From the NCBI GenBank assembly GCA_964518725.1, contig CAZFKP010000001.1, positions 59,941 through 123,940 on the forward strand: a stretch of 64,000 bases of DNA. Reading direction: 5' to 3'. The translations under genes and the position numbers were made by a program. The notes under the pieces are model-generated. The model did not search any database. It was given only the letters and a program-made list of their open reading frames with translations, and was not told the origin of the DNA. The DNA comes from JANRKF01 sp964518725. Lineage in GTDB: Bacteria > Pseudomonadota > Alphaproteobacteria > Rickettsiales > SXRF01. This document shows positions 27,366 to 36,404 of the stretch, one piece after another (the stretch's first letter is position 1; every line of letters begins with the position of its first letter).

Positions 27366-27662
27366 ATGCCCCTCGCCCGTATTTATTTACCCACGAAAAA
27401 CGCCATGCAGTCCGGCAAAGCCAAGGACGAATGGCAGCTCGAATTCGTATCAGACAAGCCCTATTTCACCGATGATTTGATGGGGTGGACGGGAATGTCG
27501 GATACGGTGCGTCAGATAGGCCTTAAATTCGATACAATGGAAGACGCGATCGCCTATGCTGAGAAGAAGAGCATCGCCTATGAGCTGGAGGTGCCTAACC
27601 CCTCCGGGCAGGTCAGGAAGGCCTATGCCGACAATTTCAGCTTCAAGAAGATAAAAACTTGA
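27366..27662 (+). CDS. ETC complex I accessory subunit, NDUFS4-like
   Basis: A 98-residue homologue of mitochondrial NDUFS4 (AQDQ/18-kDa), a supernumerary subunit of NADH:ubiquinone oxidoreductase shared by alphaproteobacteria and mitochondria. It has the ARIYLPTKNAMQSG start, the WTGMSDT motif and the LKFDTMEDAIAYAEKK segment. It follows rnr by 39 bases. No other nuo gene is in the window. Confidence 0.88.
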   Translation: MPLARIYLPTKNAMQSGKAKDEWQLEFVSDKPYFTDDLMGWTGMSDTVRQIGLKFDTMEDAIAYAEKKSIAYELEVPNPSGQVRKAYADNFSFKKIKT

Positions 27663-27720
27663 ATTCTCAATTTGTTACTAGCGTCTTTGTCATAAAACCG
27701 TCATAATAAATCAGTAACAA

Positions 27721-27749
27721 TTGATAGCTAGTATGCTATCATACATAAT
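27721..27749 (+). promoter_or_regulatory. Promoter with overlapping palindrome, DUF2610 operon
   Basis: TTGATA (27721–27726) and CATAAT (27744–27749) are 17 bases apart. The perfect inverted repeat TGATAGC-N6-GCTATCA (27722–27741) covers the -35 box and most of the spacer, a position typical of a repressor site. A small hairpin (27758–27773) follows in the leader before the GGAGG ribosome site. Confidence 0.5.
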
Positions 27750-27793
27750 GAGAATTCGCCACCTCACGGTGGCCGGAACAGCACGGAGGCAGC

Positions 27794-28087
27794 ATGAAGC
27801 GTTTTACCATCCCCTGCGATTTTAGTGGTACGAAATACCCGTTCCATGTGTATGTGGGCGAGCCGCATCCGCAGCGTCACCCGTTGCAGAACCAGGCATG
27901 GTGGCTGTCATCGGTGCGCGGTGGCACGATTCCGCAGGATGTGATGGATAGCTTCGAGCGCCTGCACAAAATCGCCGTTGAAAATAACGTCTCGTTTGAG
28001 GATTTGTGTGTCTACGCGCTAGGCACGGCCGCTGCGGAAGACGGCAAGAAAATTGAAATACAGGATGCGACAAACTCTGGCAGCTGA
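27794..28087 (+). CDS. DUF2610 domain-containing protein
   Basis: A 97-residue protein of a family I associate with Rickettsiales and related alphaproteobacteria; function unknown. Conserved features are MKRFTIPCDFSGTKYPFHVY at the start, HPLQNQAWWLSSVRGGTIP in the middle, and the helical NNVSFEDLCVYALG near the end. It is preceded by GGAGG and its own promoter, and is followed at eight bases by a large unknown gene. Confidence 0.8.
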   Translation: MKRFTIPCDFSGTKYPFHVYVGEPHPQRHPLQNQAWWLSSVRGGTIPQDVMDSFERLHKIAVENNVSFEDLCVYALGTAAAEDGKKIEIQDATNSGS

Positions 28088-28095
28088 TTAACTCA

Positions 28096-30426
28096 ATGGC
28101 GGACAATTCAGGAATTTACAGTCCAGGTGATCGCAACCGCGACGGCATGGACGACGATATTGACCGCCGTCCGGGCAATGAGAATGACAGTCCTTCCTAT
28201 GCCCGCCGCTACGATCCTCGTAGCGAGCAGGAGTTCAGCAATCTCCCTGAGCCGCAGAACGTATTGCAGGAAAGGCAGATCGCGGAGCGCCGTGCCCGTA
28301 ACGCGCAGGCCAGAAAAGCGATGGTTGCCGCTCAGAAAGACGTGCACTTCTTTCCCGACGTCGGCAAATTTATCATCCCGGCGGAAAATACCTGGGCGGC
28401 GCATGCCGAGCTGGTGCTTGATAACGAACAACGTCTGCATTTCAATCCCGACAAATATTTCTTTGATAAAATCATTGCTGAGAAGCTGAATATTCCAGCG
28501 CTCACCGATAAAAACCATCCGGACTTCGATAAATATCGCGGGCTGCGTACCAACCTTGAGGTGCTTCGCAATGACATTATCGGTCAGTATCTCGATGATG
28601 GTGGGTTCGATAAGGGAGATGAGGCGTACATACCGCACATGCAGGGCATTGCCGAAGTGCTTGGCGATGCGCTGGCGAATGATGTGTGGTGGAAACGCCC
28701 GTTTGTCAATCATTTCAGCCAGGATGTGGCGAATGTCGAAGCGGTTGGCGCGGCGGAAATGTACAAGTTCCTGTTGCGCCAGCAGGATAGCAATCAGTCG
28801 CTCCAGCTCTTTACTTCGGGTATTCGTAGTGCCCTTGGGCTGCCGGAAAAGAATTGGGGATTGCTGCCGCTGGAGCGCACGCCTTTTAGCCCGCAAGGCC
28901 TATCGGCACCCCCTCCGAATATCGGCCAGGCGGCGGTTGCCCCAGCGGCGGAATTGTCGGCCGAGCTTGCCGAACACCGGGCGGTAGAAAGCTTGTCGCT
29001 GATTACGGTGGCCAATAACCAGACCAAGCCGGTGGCAGAAATTTCCGAGGATGACAAAAAACTTTCCGTCGAAGACGGTCGCACGATCCTGCGGTGGCTC
29101 AGGAATCTGCAGGGGCTGGATATGGATGTGCAGGATTTTCTGAGCACGGGCACCCCGCCGGAGCAACAGGCTAAGGCCGAGGCGTTATCGACACTGGTAA
29201 GGCTGTATGCGGCGCAGATGCACGCATCGCCCCAACTCCATGCCGATCCTCTGGTGAAAAATGGCAGCGATGCCGTGGGTGGTGCGGCCATGATGATCGC
29301 CGAACATGCGATGACGCTCCTGCCTGAGGGGAGCGCGCCGTATAGCCTGCTTGCTTCGGCTATCGACAGCATGCCGGAAGTGCATTTCGAGCGTAGTTCG
29401 CAATCGGTGGCGCGCCTGCTTGACCATATGGAATTCGGCCTGACCAAACTTACTGGAAAATCGGTAGGCGAACGCACGGCGCTTGATCGGCTGGTTGACG
29501 CCAGCGAACGCCTGTACGGACATGCAAAACAACTTCGGTCGATCGACACCCTCACCACGCCACGGCGTGAGGAATCAGTGGAACTTGGGCGCGAGATATT
29601 ACGCAAGCTGCGCGGCATGAGTTTTTCCGATAAGCCGATGGCGGAAATGATGGAGGCGGGCAAGCCGGAAGATAAAGCGGCACTCGCCGAGAAACTCGAC
29701 GAGTTGGTGGAAATTTACCGCAACCTGCTGGCTGATGCAGTGGCGGCGAATCCCGGTCTGGCGGAGGATGCGCGTATCAAGGCCGCTAACGATGCGGTGG
29801 GCGGCATGACGCATGGCATCAAGCTCATGGCCTCGAAAGATATTCCGAACAGCATCGCCCAGGCGCAACAGATTTCTGCCGATGTTACCCAGATGCCGGC
29901 TGAATGGAAGCATATGCATGACCGCACCATCGATCGTCTGCTCGATACGATGGAAGGTGGCCTGGAAGCCGCCGTTGAGAGTATGGAGCAGCAGGAGCAG
30001 GATGAAGCGAAGGATGCCGAACTGGCACAGGAAGTTATCGAGACCAGCCTGTTGCACAGTGACAATGGCCGCCGCAAGCGCCGCCGTAAGCGTAACCAGA
30101 AATCCGGGGTAACGAAGTCGCAGAAGGTCAACCGCGACATCATGGCCGATGACCGTGCTGCCGGTCAGGGGCGTTTCAGTGAGCAGCGCCAATCGACGGA
30201 TCGTACGCCTTCTACGTCGCCTTATAGCGGCCTGAATGCCAATGATATGGAAGCCATCAAGTCCTTGGGCAATGCGCTGCGCGGTGTCGGGAATGAGGTG
30301 AAATCCCTGCCGTTGACGGATGTTTCGGGTGCCGTTCCTGTCAGCCCGGATGATAAGACCGCCGCCGAACGTGCCATCGAACAGGCGTTGCAGGCGCGCC
30401 GGAATAATAACCGCCGTACAACCTGA
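28096..30426 (+). CDS. Large hypothetical protein with internally duplicated helical domain
   Basis: Not recognised; 776 residues with no signal peptide or membrane helix. The N-terminus is disordered and charged. An internal duplication is visible by eye: about 323–455 and 491–631 share an R-x-ILR-x-LR helix, an LxxLVxxYxxxx helix and the phrase DAVGG. A very basic cluster (RRKRRRKRNQK, near 660) precedes a low-complexity C-terminus. It is the second gene of an operon begun by DUF2610 and followed 14 bases later by another unknown. Secretion or a scaffolding role is possible but not shown. Confidence 0.65.
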   Translation: MADNSGIYSPGDRNRDGMDDDIDRRPGNENDSPSYARRYDPRSEQEFSNLPEPQNVLQERQIAERRARNAQARKAMVAAQKDVHFFPDVGKFIIPAENTWAAHAELVLDNEQRLHFNPDKYFFDKIIAEKLNIPALTDKNHPDFDKYRGLRTNLEVLRNDIIGQYLDDGGFDKGDEAYIPHMQGIAEVLGDALANDVWWKRPFVNHFSQDVANVEAVGAAEMYKFLLRQQDSNQSLQLFTSGIRSALGLPEKNWGLLPLERTPFSPQGLSAPPPNIGQAAVAPAAELSAELAEHRAVESLSLITVANNQTKPVAEISEDDKKLSVEDGRTILRWLRNLQGLDMDVQDFLSTGTPPEQQAKAEALSTLVRLYAAQMHASPQLHADPLVKNGSDAVGGAAMMIAEHAMTLLPEGSAPYSLLASAIDSMPEVHFERSSQSVARLLDHMEFGLTKLTGKSVGERTALDRLVDASERLYGHAKQLRSIDTLTTPRREESVELGREILRKLRGMSFSDKPMAEMMEAGKPEDKAALAEKLDELVEIYRNLLADAVAANPGLAEDARIKAANDAVGGMTHGIKLMASKDIPNSIAQAQQISADVTQMPAEWKHMHDRTIDRLLDTMEGGLEAAVESMEQQEQDEAKDAELAQEVIETSLLHSDNGRRKRRRKRNQKSGVTKSQKVNRDIMADDRAAGQGRFSEQRQSTDRTPSTSPYSGLNANDMEAIKSLGNALRGVGNEVKSLPLTDVSGAVPVSPDDKTAAERAIEQALQARRNNNRRTT

Positions 30427-30440
30427 GCAAGGATCACTGC

Positions 30441-31112
30441 ATGGATGAAGATCAACATCTGCATTTCGACGCAAGCCTTGCTGCCCTCCAGAATATTTTT
30501 GGTGAGGGCAATGTCACAACAGGTGAGCGCTATGGTCAGAATGCCGTCCTCATTAATTGTCAGGCGATCCCGGAATTAAGAGATGATCTGGGCGTTCTGC
30601 TAACACAGCATGTTTCCGGTGGGGGGGGTGAAATTCAGGCATTTAAGGACAACCGGCAGGAAAGATCGCTGGTGTTGTTGCAGGCGCCGCTAGCGGTAGA
30701 AGGCGTTGCGGCCTTGCTGGAGGGGTTTTCATGGCGGCACCATGTTGATACTCCCCAGCAACCTTCCGGCAGGGTATATTCAACGGCAACACCCGATGAA
30801 GATCAACCTGTGGCAGCTGATGAAGGAGTAAGGGTGTTACAGGAAGCGACAGGTAGGGGGTGGCAAACGGTTACGCTTGGAAACATGCTGGCATACTGCC
30901 CGGAAAAACCACTTCTCACAGATGGGCAGCTTTCGGCTGCCCTGCGTGTTCAGTTGGGCGGCCCGCAAAAAGTACTTAAAAATGTTGTGGGGGATGGCGG
31001 TGCTTTTGTCATCCCGGTTAGCTATGTCACTCATGGTAGTGTTGGTAGGTTGACCGCAGCAGGTGAAACATTGCGATCCATCACCCAGCGCGGCGGTGCC
31101 GAACTAACGTAA
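30441..31112 (+). CDS. Hypothetical protein, third gene of the DUF2610 operon
   Basis: Not recognised; 223 residues, probably cytoplasmic. Two halves are separated by a Pro/Gln/Asp-rich linker (about 104–130). The first half contains the odd Gly run SGGGGE. No motif is assigned. Same direction and 14 bases after the 776-residue gene, so most likely co-transcribed. It is convergent with the DAACS symporter gene, with ten bases between stops. Confidence 0.6.
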   Translation: MDEDQHLHFDASLAALQNIFGEGNVTTGERYGQNAVLINCQAIPELRDDLGVLLTQHVSGGGGEIQAFKDNRQERSLVLLQAPLAVEGVAALLEGFSWRHHVDTPQQPSGRVYSTATPDEDQPVAADEGVRVLQEATGRGWQTVTLGNMLAYCPEKPLLTDGQLSAALRVQLGGPQKVLKNVVGDGGAFVIPVSYVTHGSVGRLTAAGETLRSITQRGGAELT

Positions 31113-31122
31113 CACGCGCCAA

Positions 31123-32430
31123 CTAATGCTTGTAATATTGTTCCATGTCCATGGTGCCTTCGGATTTATCAACCAGCATCGTAATCAGTGAATCGCCGGT
31201 GATGTTCACCGTGGTACGCATCATGTCGAGGATACGGTCAACGCCTGCAATCAGTGCAATACCTTCCAGCGGCAGGCCAACTGAAGTCAGTACCATGCCC
31301 ATCATAATCAACGACCCGCCGGGGATTCCTGCCGCACCAATCGAGCCGAGCGTTGCCGTCAGCACCAGGATAAAATAGTGGTGTCCGTCAATCGGGATGC
31401 CGAACGCCTGCGAGAAAAACAGCGCGCAGATGCCGAGGTAGATCGCCGTGCCGTCCATATTGATGGAGGCGCCGAGTGGCAAGACGAATGAGGTCGAGGT
31501 TTTTGATACGCCGACCTTTTCATTCACCACGCGCATGGCCGTGGAAAGCGTGGCTTTGCTGGAGCTGGTGGAGAACGCGAGCAGCTGAGGCTCGACCATT
31601 TTACGGTAGAATGGCATCGGCGATATCCGTGCGAATACGAGGATCATCACGCCAAACAATACATATTGGGTAAACAGCGCCCCGGTCACGACCAGCACGA
31701 GTTTCAGCAGCGCAATCAGCACGTCGAACCCTTGTGTCGAAACGAGCCATGAAGTCAGTGCGAATACGCCATAGGGTGAGAACTTCACTACCGCTTCGAT
31801 CATTTTGAATACCACCTGTGCGGCTTGCTGGCAGAGTTCTCGCAGAAGCGAAACTTTGTCGCCCAGCGCATTGATAGTCACGCCGACAAAAATCGCAAAC
31901 ACGACCACCTGCAGTATATGGTCGTCAGCCATGGCTTTGATGATATTGGTCGGAATAATATCGACCAGAATGGCAATAAGGCTTACTTCTTTGGCGGCCG
32001 TGGCAGCGCCTGTGCTTCCTGTGGTTGCTTGAAGCGAGCTTAAGTCCACTCCAAGTCCGGGATGAAAAATGCTGCCGAAGGCAAGGCCGATGCACACGGC
32101 GACGGCGCCCGTCATCAGGAAAGCGCCGACTGATTTAAGCCCGATGCGCTTGAAAGCATCGGCATCGGTCATGGCGGTGATCCCGGCGATCAGCGAAAAG
32201 AAAATAAGTGGCACCACCACCATTTTAATCAGGTTGATGAAGACCGTGCCAATCGGTTTCACGTAGGTGGTGACGATCGTCTTACCGTCGGCTGACAAGA
32301 AATTATCAGCGGAGACGCCCGACATGAAGAAGCCAAAACCAACGCCAAACACAAGGCCAATCAGCACTCTGAACCAGAGTTCGTTGATCAAAGGTTTCTT
32401 CGCAGATGCCTGCTGGGTTGGATAGGTCAT
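31123..32430 (-). CDS. Dicarboxylate/amino acid:cation symporter (DAACS family)
   Basis: A 435-residue secondary transporter of the GltP/DctA family, importing C4-dicarboxylates or acidic amino acids with protons or sodium. Multiple membrane helices, the Ser-rich re-entrant loop (FSTSSSKATLS), GASINMDGTAIYLG and the second loop region (GSIGAAGIPGGSLIMMGMVL) are present. The substrate cannot be separated by eye. The neighbouring TAXI binding protein is transcribed in the same direction. Confidence 0.9.
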   Translation of the reverse strand: MTYPTQQASAKKPLINELWFRVLIGLVFGVGFGFFMSGVSADNFLSADGKTIVTTYVKPIGTVFINLIKMVVVPLIFFSLIAGITAMTDADAFKRIGLKSVGAFLMTGAVAVCIGLAFGSIFHPGLGVDLSSLQATTGSTGAATAAKEVSLIAILVDIIPTNIIKAMADDHILQVVVFAIFVGVTINALGDKVSLLRELCQQAAQVVFKMIEAVVKFSPYGVFALTSWLVSTQGFDVLIALLKLVLVVTGALFTQYVLFGVMILVFARISPMPFYRKMVEPQLLAFSTSSSKATLSTAMRVVNEKVGVSKTSTSFVLPLGASINMDGTAIYLGICALFFSQAFGIPIDGHHYFILVLTATLGSIGAAGIPGGSLIMMGMVLTSVGLPLEGIALIAGVDRILDMMRTTVNITGDSLITMLVDKSEGTMDMEQYYKH

Positions 32431-32487
32431 TAGTCCTCCAAAGTTTCTTATTTTTTAGAAGGAGGCTTTTATACCAATTTCAAGGTC

Positions 32488-33480
32488 TTAGTCAACCAAA
32501 CCTTTTTCCTTGAAATAACGCAGCGCTCCAGGGTGCATAGGCGCCATTTCTGTGTCTTTCACCATGTTCTTCTCGTTCAGGGTCGCAAAGACCGGATGAA
32601 GCGTTTTAAAGTCATCCAAACGGTCGAATACGCTTCTCACAATTTCATACGCGATATCGTCGCTTAAGTCTTCTGAGGCCACAAGCACTGCCCTTACCCC
32701 AAATGTTTTAGTATCCTTTGGGTTGCTATTATACATTCCGCCCGGAATCACCACGCGGCTGTAAAATGGATGGCTGGCAATCAGCTGTTCAATTTCGGTG
32801 CCCGCGACATTCACCAGTTTTGTATCGCACGCACTGGTCAGCTGCTGGATGGTGCCATTAGGATGCCCACCGGCATAGACGATGGCATCCACCGATTTGC
32901 CGCAGAGCGCACTCGCCAGATCGTTCGATTTCACATCAACCAGCGCGGCGAATGTTTTGTCAGTCCAGCCTTTGCGTTTCATCAGCTCTTCCATCGTGGC
33001 GCGCATGCCCGATCCCGGTGAGCCGATGCTCACACGCTTATCTTCCAAATCATCAAAATTATTGATGTTGGCATCTTTCCGTGCCACCACGGTAAATGGT
33101 TCGGCGTGCAGCGAGAATAAGATACGTAATTTTTTATCGGCGCCGACATCCGAGAAAATTTCACTGCCGTTATAGGCATGATAAAGAAGGTCGGACTGTA
33201 CAACGCCAAGATCAAGGTCGCCCTTGCGGATGGCTTCAAGGTTGTTGATTGAGCCGCCGGTGGATTCGACGGTGCAGCGTATGCCGTGCTCTTTGCGTCC
33301 GCGGTTCATCAGGCGGCAGATGGCTCCGCCTGCCGGGTAATAGACGCCAGTGACCCCAGCCGTGCCAACGGTGATGATCTTGTCGGCGGCGCGTGCGGCG
33401 GCGATATCAAGTATGCCTCCGCATACTAATGCTGCGATAGCCAAAACCAATGAAATGGGGCGGCGGGAGAAACGGTGCAT
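32488..33480 (-). CDS. TAXI-family TRAP transporter solute-binding protein (orphan)
   Basis: A 330-residue periplasmic binding protein of the TAXI subgroup of TRAP transporters. A signal peptide (about 1–31) is followed by the typical TVGTAGVTGVYYPAGGAICRLMNR and SIGSPGSGMRATMEELM segments. TAXI proteins usually sit next to a fused DctQM permease; none is present here, so its partner is elsewhere. It is 57 bases upstream of the DAACS symporter. Confidence 0.85.
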   Translation of the reverse strand: MHRFSRRPISLVLAIAALVCGGILDIAAARAADKIITVGTAGVTGVYYPAGGAICRLMNRGRKEHGIRCTVESTGGSINNLEAIRKGDLDLGVVQSDLLYHAYNGSEIFSDVGADKKLRILFSLHAEPFTVVARKDANINNFDDLEDKRVSIGSPGSGMRATMEELMKRKGWTDKTFAALVDVKSNDLASALCGKSVDAIVYAGGHPNGTIQQLTSACDTKLVNVAGTEIEQLIASHPFYSRVVIPGGMYNSNPKDTKTFGVRAVLVASEDLSDDIAYEIVRSVFDRLDDFKTLHPVFATLNEKNMVKDTEMAPMHPGALRYFKEKGLVD

Positions 33481-33572
33481 AGGAACCTACATGCTTGATT
33501 GTTAGGGAAGTGCAGCCTAACAAAACTTATCCCCAACTGCAACGACAGTTTCGCGCCTGTTTTGTATATTTA

Positions 33573-34265
33573 TTATGCGGATGTTTTTGCTTTGCTGCGG
33601 CGTTTGTCGACATACATCGACATATCGGCGCTGGCGAGGCAGGATTCCGCGTCATCGCCGCTACGCACGGCATAGACCCCGAACGCGGTGCTCAGGTGAA
33701 TCTGCTTTCCAGCAAAGATAAACGGCGTGTTTTGCAACTTTTCTGCAATTAACTGGCCGCGTTTCCTGGCCGCTTCTTCGCCGGCATAATACATGATGAT
33801 AGCGAATTCGTCACCGCCGATACGCGCGAGGAAGTCCGATTCGCGCATGGCATTGGACAGTAGCTGCGAAATATGCCGGATGGCAAGGTCGCCTGCCGCA
33901 TGGCCGTGGGTATCGTTGATGGATTTGAAGTCGTTGATGTCGAAGTACAGGATCGTGGATGGATGCCCGTAGCGCTCATGCATGGTGATCGCCCAGGTCA
34001 GCCGCCGCATGAATGCCCGACGGTTGGGAACCGGCGCCACACAGTCGACGTCCACCAGTTGCTCCATCTCGGTCAGTGCTTCCTTGGTGCGCGAAAGGTC
34101 GCGGCTGGTATCTTCCAGCTTTTCGAGCAATGCCGACACGGCAAGCCTCACCGCATCGGTCATTTCTTTTTCCGGAATGCCGAGCATCGCCATGCGCTCA
34201 TTTACGCGCCCCTGTTTGGCGGCTTGTTCAATTGACGGTAGTTTGGTTTTTTCCTTTACGCCCAT
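33573..34265 (-). CDS. Diguanylate cyclase (GGDEF)
   Basis: A 230-residue soluble GGDEF protein. The catalytic domain (about 65–225) is canonical: FDINDFKSINDTHGHAAGD for metal and substrate, and RIGGDEFAIIM for the active site, so c-di-GMP synthesis is expected. The N-terminal 60 residues form a helical, probably coiled-coil signalling segment with no sensor domain. The inhibitory-site RxxD is not evident before GGDEF. I start at the ATG at 34265. Confidence 0.88.
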   Translation of the reverse strand: MGVKEKTKLPSIEQAAKQGRVNERMAMLGIPEKEMTDAVRLAVSALLEKLEDTSRDLSRTKEALTEMEQLVDVDCVAPVPNRRAFMRRLTWAITMHERYGHPSTILYFDINDFKSINDTHGHAAGDLAIRHISQLLSNAMRESDFLARIGGDEFAIIMYYAGEEAARKRGQLIAEKLQNTPFIFAGKQIHLSTAFGVYAVRSGDDAESCLASADMSMYVDKRRSKAKTSA

Positions 34266-34439
34266 AAGTCCACATTCCAAGTGGGAGCCACGTGTCGCTC
34301 CCGTTATAGCAAATTATTCCCTTAAAATATAGGATAATTGCACCATTAGTATGAAGATTGTGTTAAGATGTCGGCATTTCCGGCTTTTGCTTGACGGCGA
34401 CGACCACTAATGCTAGCCAATGATTTTAAAGGATTTTAT

Positions 34440-34916
34440 ATGGCCGACGTCGCAATCATCATGGGCAGCACTTCCGATTGGGAGACCATGGAGCATACAT
34501 CCACCATGCTCTCTGAGCTTGGAATTTCCCACGAGGCGCTGGTAGTTTCCGCACACCGCACGCCCGATCGGCTGGTGGAATTTGCCAAGGGCGCGAAAAA
34601 AGCCGGTTACAAGGTCATCATCGCCGGGGCTGGCGGTGCCGCGCACCTTCCGGGCATGACGGCGAGCATGACGCCCCTTCCCGTCCTCGGTGTTCCAGTA
34701 GAAAGCAAAGCCCTGAAGGGCATGGATAGCCTGCTGTCGATTGCACAGATGCCGGGTGGCATTCCGGTGGGGACGCTGGCCATTGGCAAGGCGGGCGCGA
34801 AGAATGCTGGTCTGCTTGCCGCAAGCATTCTGGCGCTGCATGATCCCAAGCTTGCAAAGAAGCTTGATGGCTGGCGCAAAAAACAAACTGATAGTGTTGC
34901 GCTGAAACCCCAATGA
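34440..34916 (+). CDS. purE: N5-carboxyaminoimidazole ribonucleotide mutase
   Basis: Moves the carboxyl group from N5-CAIR to give CAIR in purine synthesis. The 158-residue class I PurE has IIMGSTSDWETM, VVSAHRTPDRL with the catalytic His, and IAGAGGAAHLPGMTAS. The ATG at 34440 is preceded by AAAGGA; an upstream in-frame start at 34410 lacks a site. It overlaps purK by four bases. Confidence 0.96.
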   Translation: MADVAIIMGSTSDWETMEHTSTMLSELGISHEALVVSAHRTPDRLVEFAKGAKKAGYKVIIAGAGGAAHLPGMTASMTPLPVLGVPVESKALKGMDSLLSIAQMPGGIPVGTLAIGKAGAKNAGLLAASILALHDPKLAKKLDGWRKKQTDSVALKPQ

Positions 34917-35953
34917 AAACCATCGGCATCCTCGGCGCGGGACAACTTGGGAAAATGCTGGCGGAAGCCGCCTCCCGGCTTGGGTTTGAAACCCATGTGT
35001 TTGCGCCCGACGCCGATCCGATTGCTGCCGCTGTTGCCACCCGCTTCACTCATGCTGATTACCACGACATAGAGGCGCTCCAGGCATTTGCCAAAGCCGT
35101 GGATGTGATTACCCTGGAGTTTGAGAATGTGCCGGTGGTACCGCTGCAAACGCTTGCTGCGCCCGTCTGCCCCTCACCTGCCGTGCTTGCCGTTACCCAG
35201 CATCGCATTAAGGAGAAAAATCTTGCCCGGTCGCTTGGTATCGGCACCGCGCCCTTTGCGGCGGTTACAACCAGGGAAGAGTTGCACGCTGCAATCGCGG
35301 CGATCGGTGTGCCGGGGATTCTAAAAACCTGCACGCTGGGGTACGACGGTAAGGGGCAGTGGAAGATACTTTCAGCGGATGCCCTGCCCGACATTGATTT
35401 TTCGGTGTCGCAGGATTTGATCTATGAGGGGTTTGTCGATTTCGAAAAAGAGATATCGGTCATTGCGGCGCGTAGCAGCACAGGTGAGGTTCAATGTTTC
35501 GAGCCGGTAGAAAATATCCACAGCAACCACATCCTCCACACCACCACCGCCCCGGCAGACATCTCGGAGCAACTATCAGATAAGACTATTGAAACAGCAA
35601 TCAAGTTGGTTAACTCACTTAGTGTTGTTGGGTTGTTGGCAGTGGAGCTGTTTGTGACGAAAGATGGGCAGGTGCTGGTGAATGAAATGGCGCCCCGCCC
35701 TCACAATTCAGGGCACTGGACGATGGACGGTTGTAGCGTCAGCCAGTTCGAGCAGGCGATCCGTGCGGTGGCTGGCTTGCCGCTGGTGAAGCCTGAGCGG
35801 AAATATTCGAGGGTGGTGATGACCAACCTGATCGGGGATGATGTGAATGATTTGTCCGGATGGAAGCAGCGAGGCGTGCATATTCACCTCTATGGCAAAA
35901 AAGAAATCCGCCCCGGCCGGAAAATGGGGCATGTGACGCAGTTGTTTTACTAG
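34913..35953 (+). CDS. purK: N5-carboxyaminoimidazole ribonucleotide synthetase
   Basis: ATP-grasp enzyme that carboxylates AIR with bicarbonate, supplying PurE. 346 residues; the N-terminal GILGAGQLGKMLAEAA nucleotide-binding loop, the central LKTCTLGYDGKGQW and YEGFVDFEKEISVI ATP-grasp segments, and the NEMAPRPHNSGHWT motif are intact. Its start overlaps the purE stop (ATGA). The 3' end overlaps a convergent hypothetical gene by four bases. Confidence 0.96.
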   Translation: MKTIGILGAGQLGKMLAEAASRLGFETHVFAPDADPIAAAVATRFTHADYHDIEALQAFAKAVDVITLEFENVPVVPLQTLAAPVCPSPAVLAVTQHRIKEKNLARSLGIGTAPFAAVTTREELHAAIAAIGVPGILKTCTLGYDGKGQWKILSADALPDIDFSVSQDLIYEGFVDFEKEISVIAARSSTGEVQCFEPVENIHSNHILHTTTAPADISEQLSDKTIETAIKLVNSLSVVGLLAVELFVTKDGQVLVNEMAPRPHNSGHWTMDGCSVSQFEQAIRAVAGLPLVKPERKYSRVVMTNLIGDDVNDLSGWKQRGVHIHLYGKKEIRPGRKMGHVTQLFY

Positions 35954-36318
35954 TGAAGCCCCTGTTCATTCCGAGCGGCGTGAAGTCTTTCGCGAGCCAT
36001 TATCAAGCTTGTTCTTGCAGCAGCCGGTGATTTCACATGGCCGTTCTCGATCATGTTGTTCAGGATATAAGCGGCATCGTCACCACTGTGAAAACCGAAT
36101 GAAACAAGGTCGATATCAGCCTTGCCAGTGCTTCGCATGGAAAAAAAATCCATCTCTACATGGTCTTTATTCAAACCAGCAATGGCGTTAAGATCATTAA
36201 GATGCAGCCCCGAGAGAGACATGACTATCCTTGGGAAATTCTTGCCCGTGGTTTTGTCTTTGACGTTTCCAAGGCTGAATTGGACATCTAATTGGTGAAC
36301 TTCTGGTTGTTCTGCCAT
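35950..36318 (-). CDS. Hypothetical protein convergent with purK
   Basis: Not recognised; 122 residues, soluble, no Cys. The N-terminal half looks like beta strands (QLDVQFSLGNVKDKTTGKNF), and the C-terminal half is helical and positively charged (TSLIMARERLHAARNEQ). It lies alone between convergent purK and divergent fumC. Coding is supported by length and codon use; no function is proposed. Confidence 0.55.
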   Translation of the reverse strand: MAEQPEVHQLDVQFSLGNVKDKTTGKNFPRIVMSLSGLHLNDLNAIAGLNKDHVEMDFFSMRSTGKADIDLVSFGFHSGDDAAYILNNMIENGHVKSPAAARTSLIMARERLHAARNEQGLH

Positions 36319-36404
36319 ATTTTACTTTCATGTTCGGATGATTATGTCATATATCATACCCAACTTGAATTAATAATACATTAAACCATACATAACAGGT
36401 GTTT

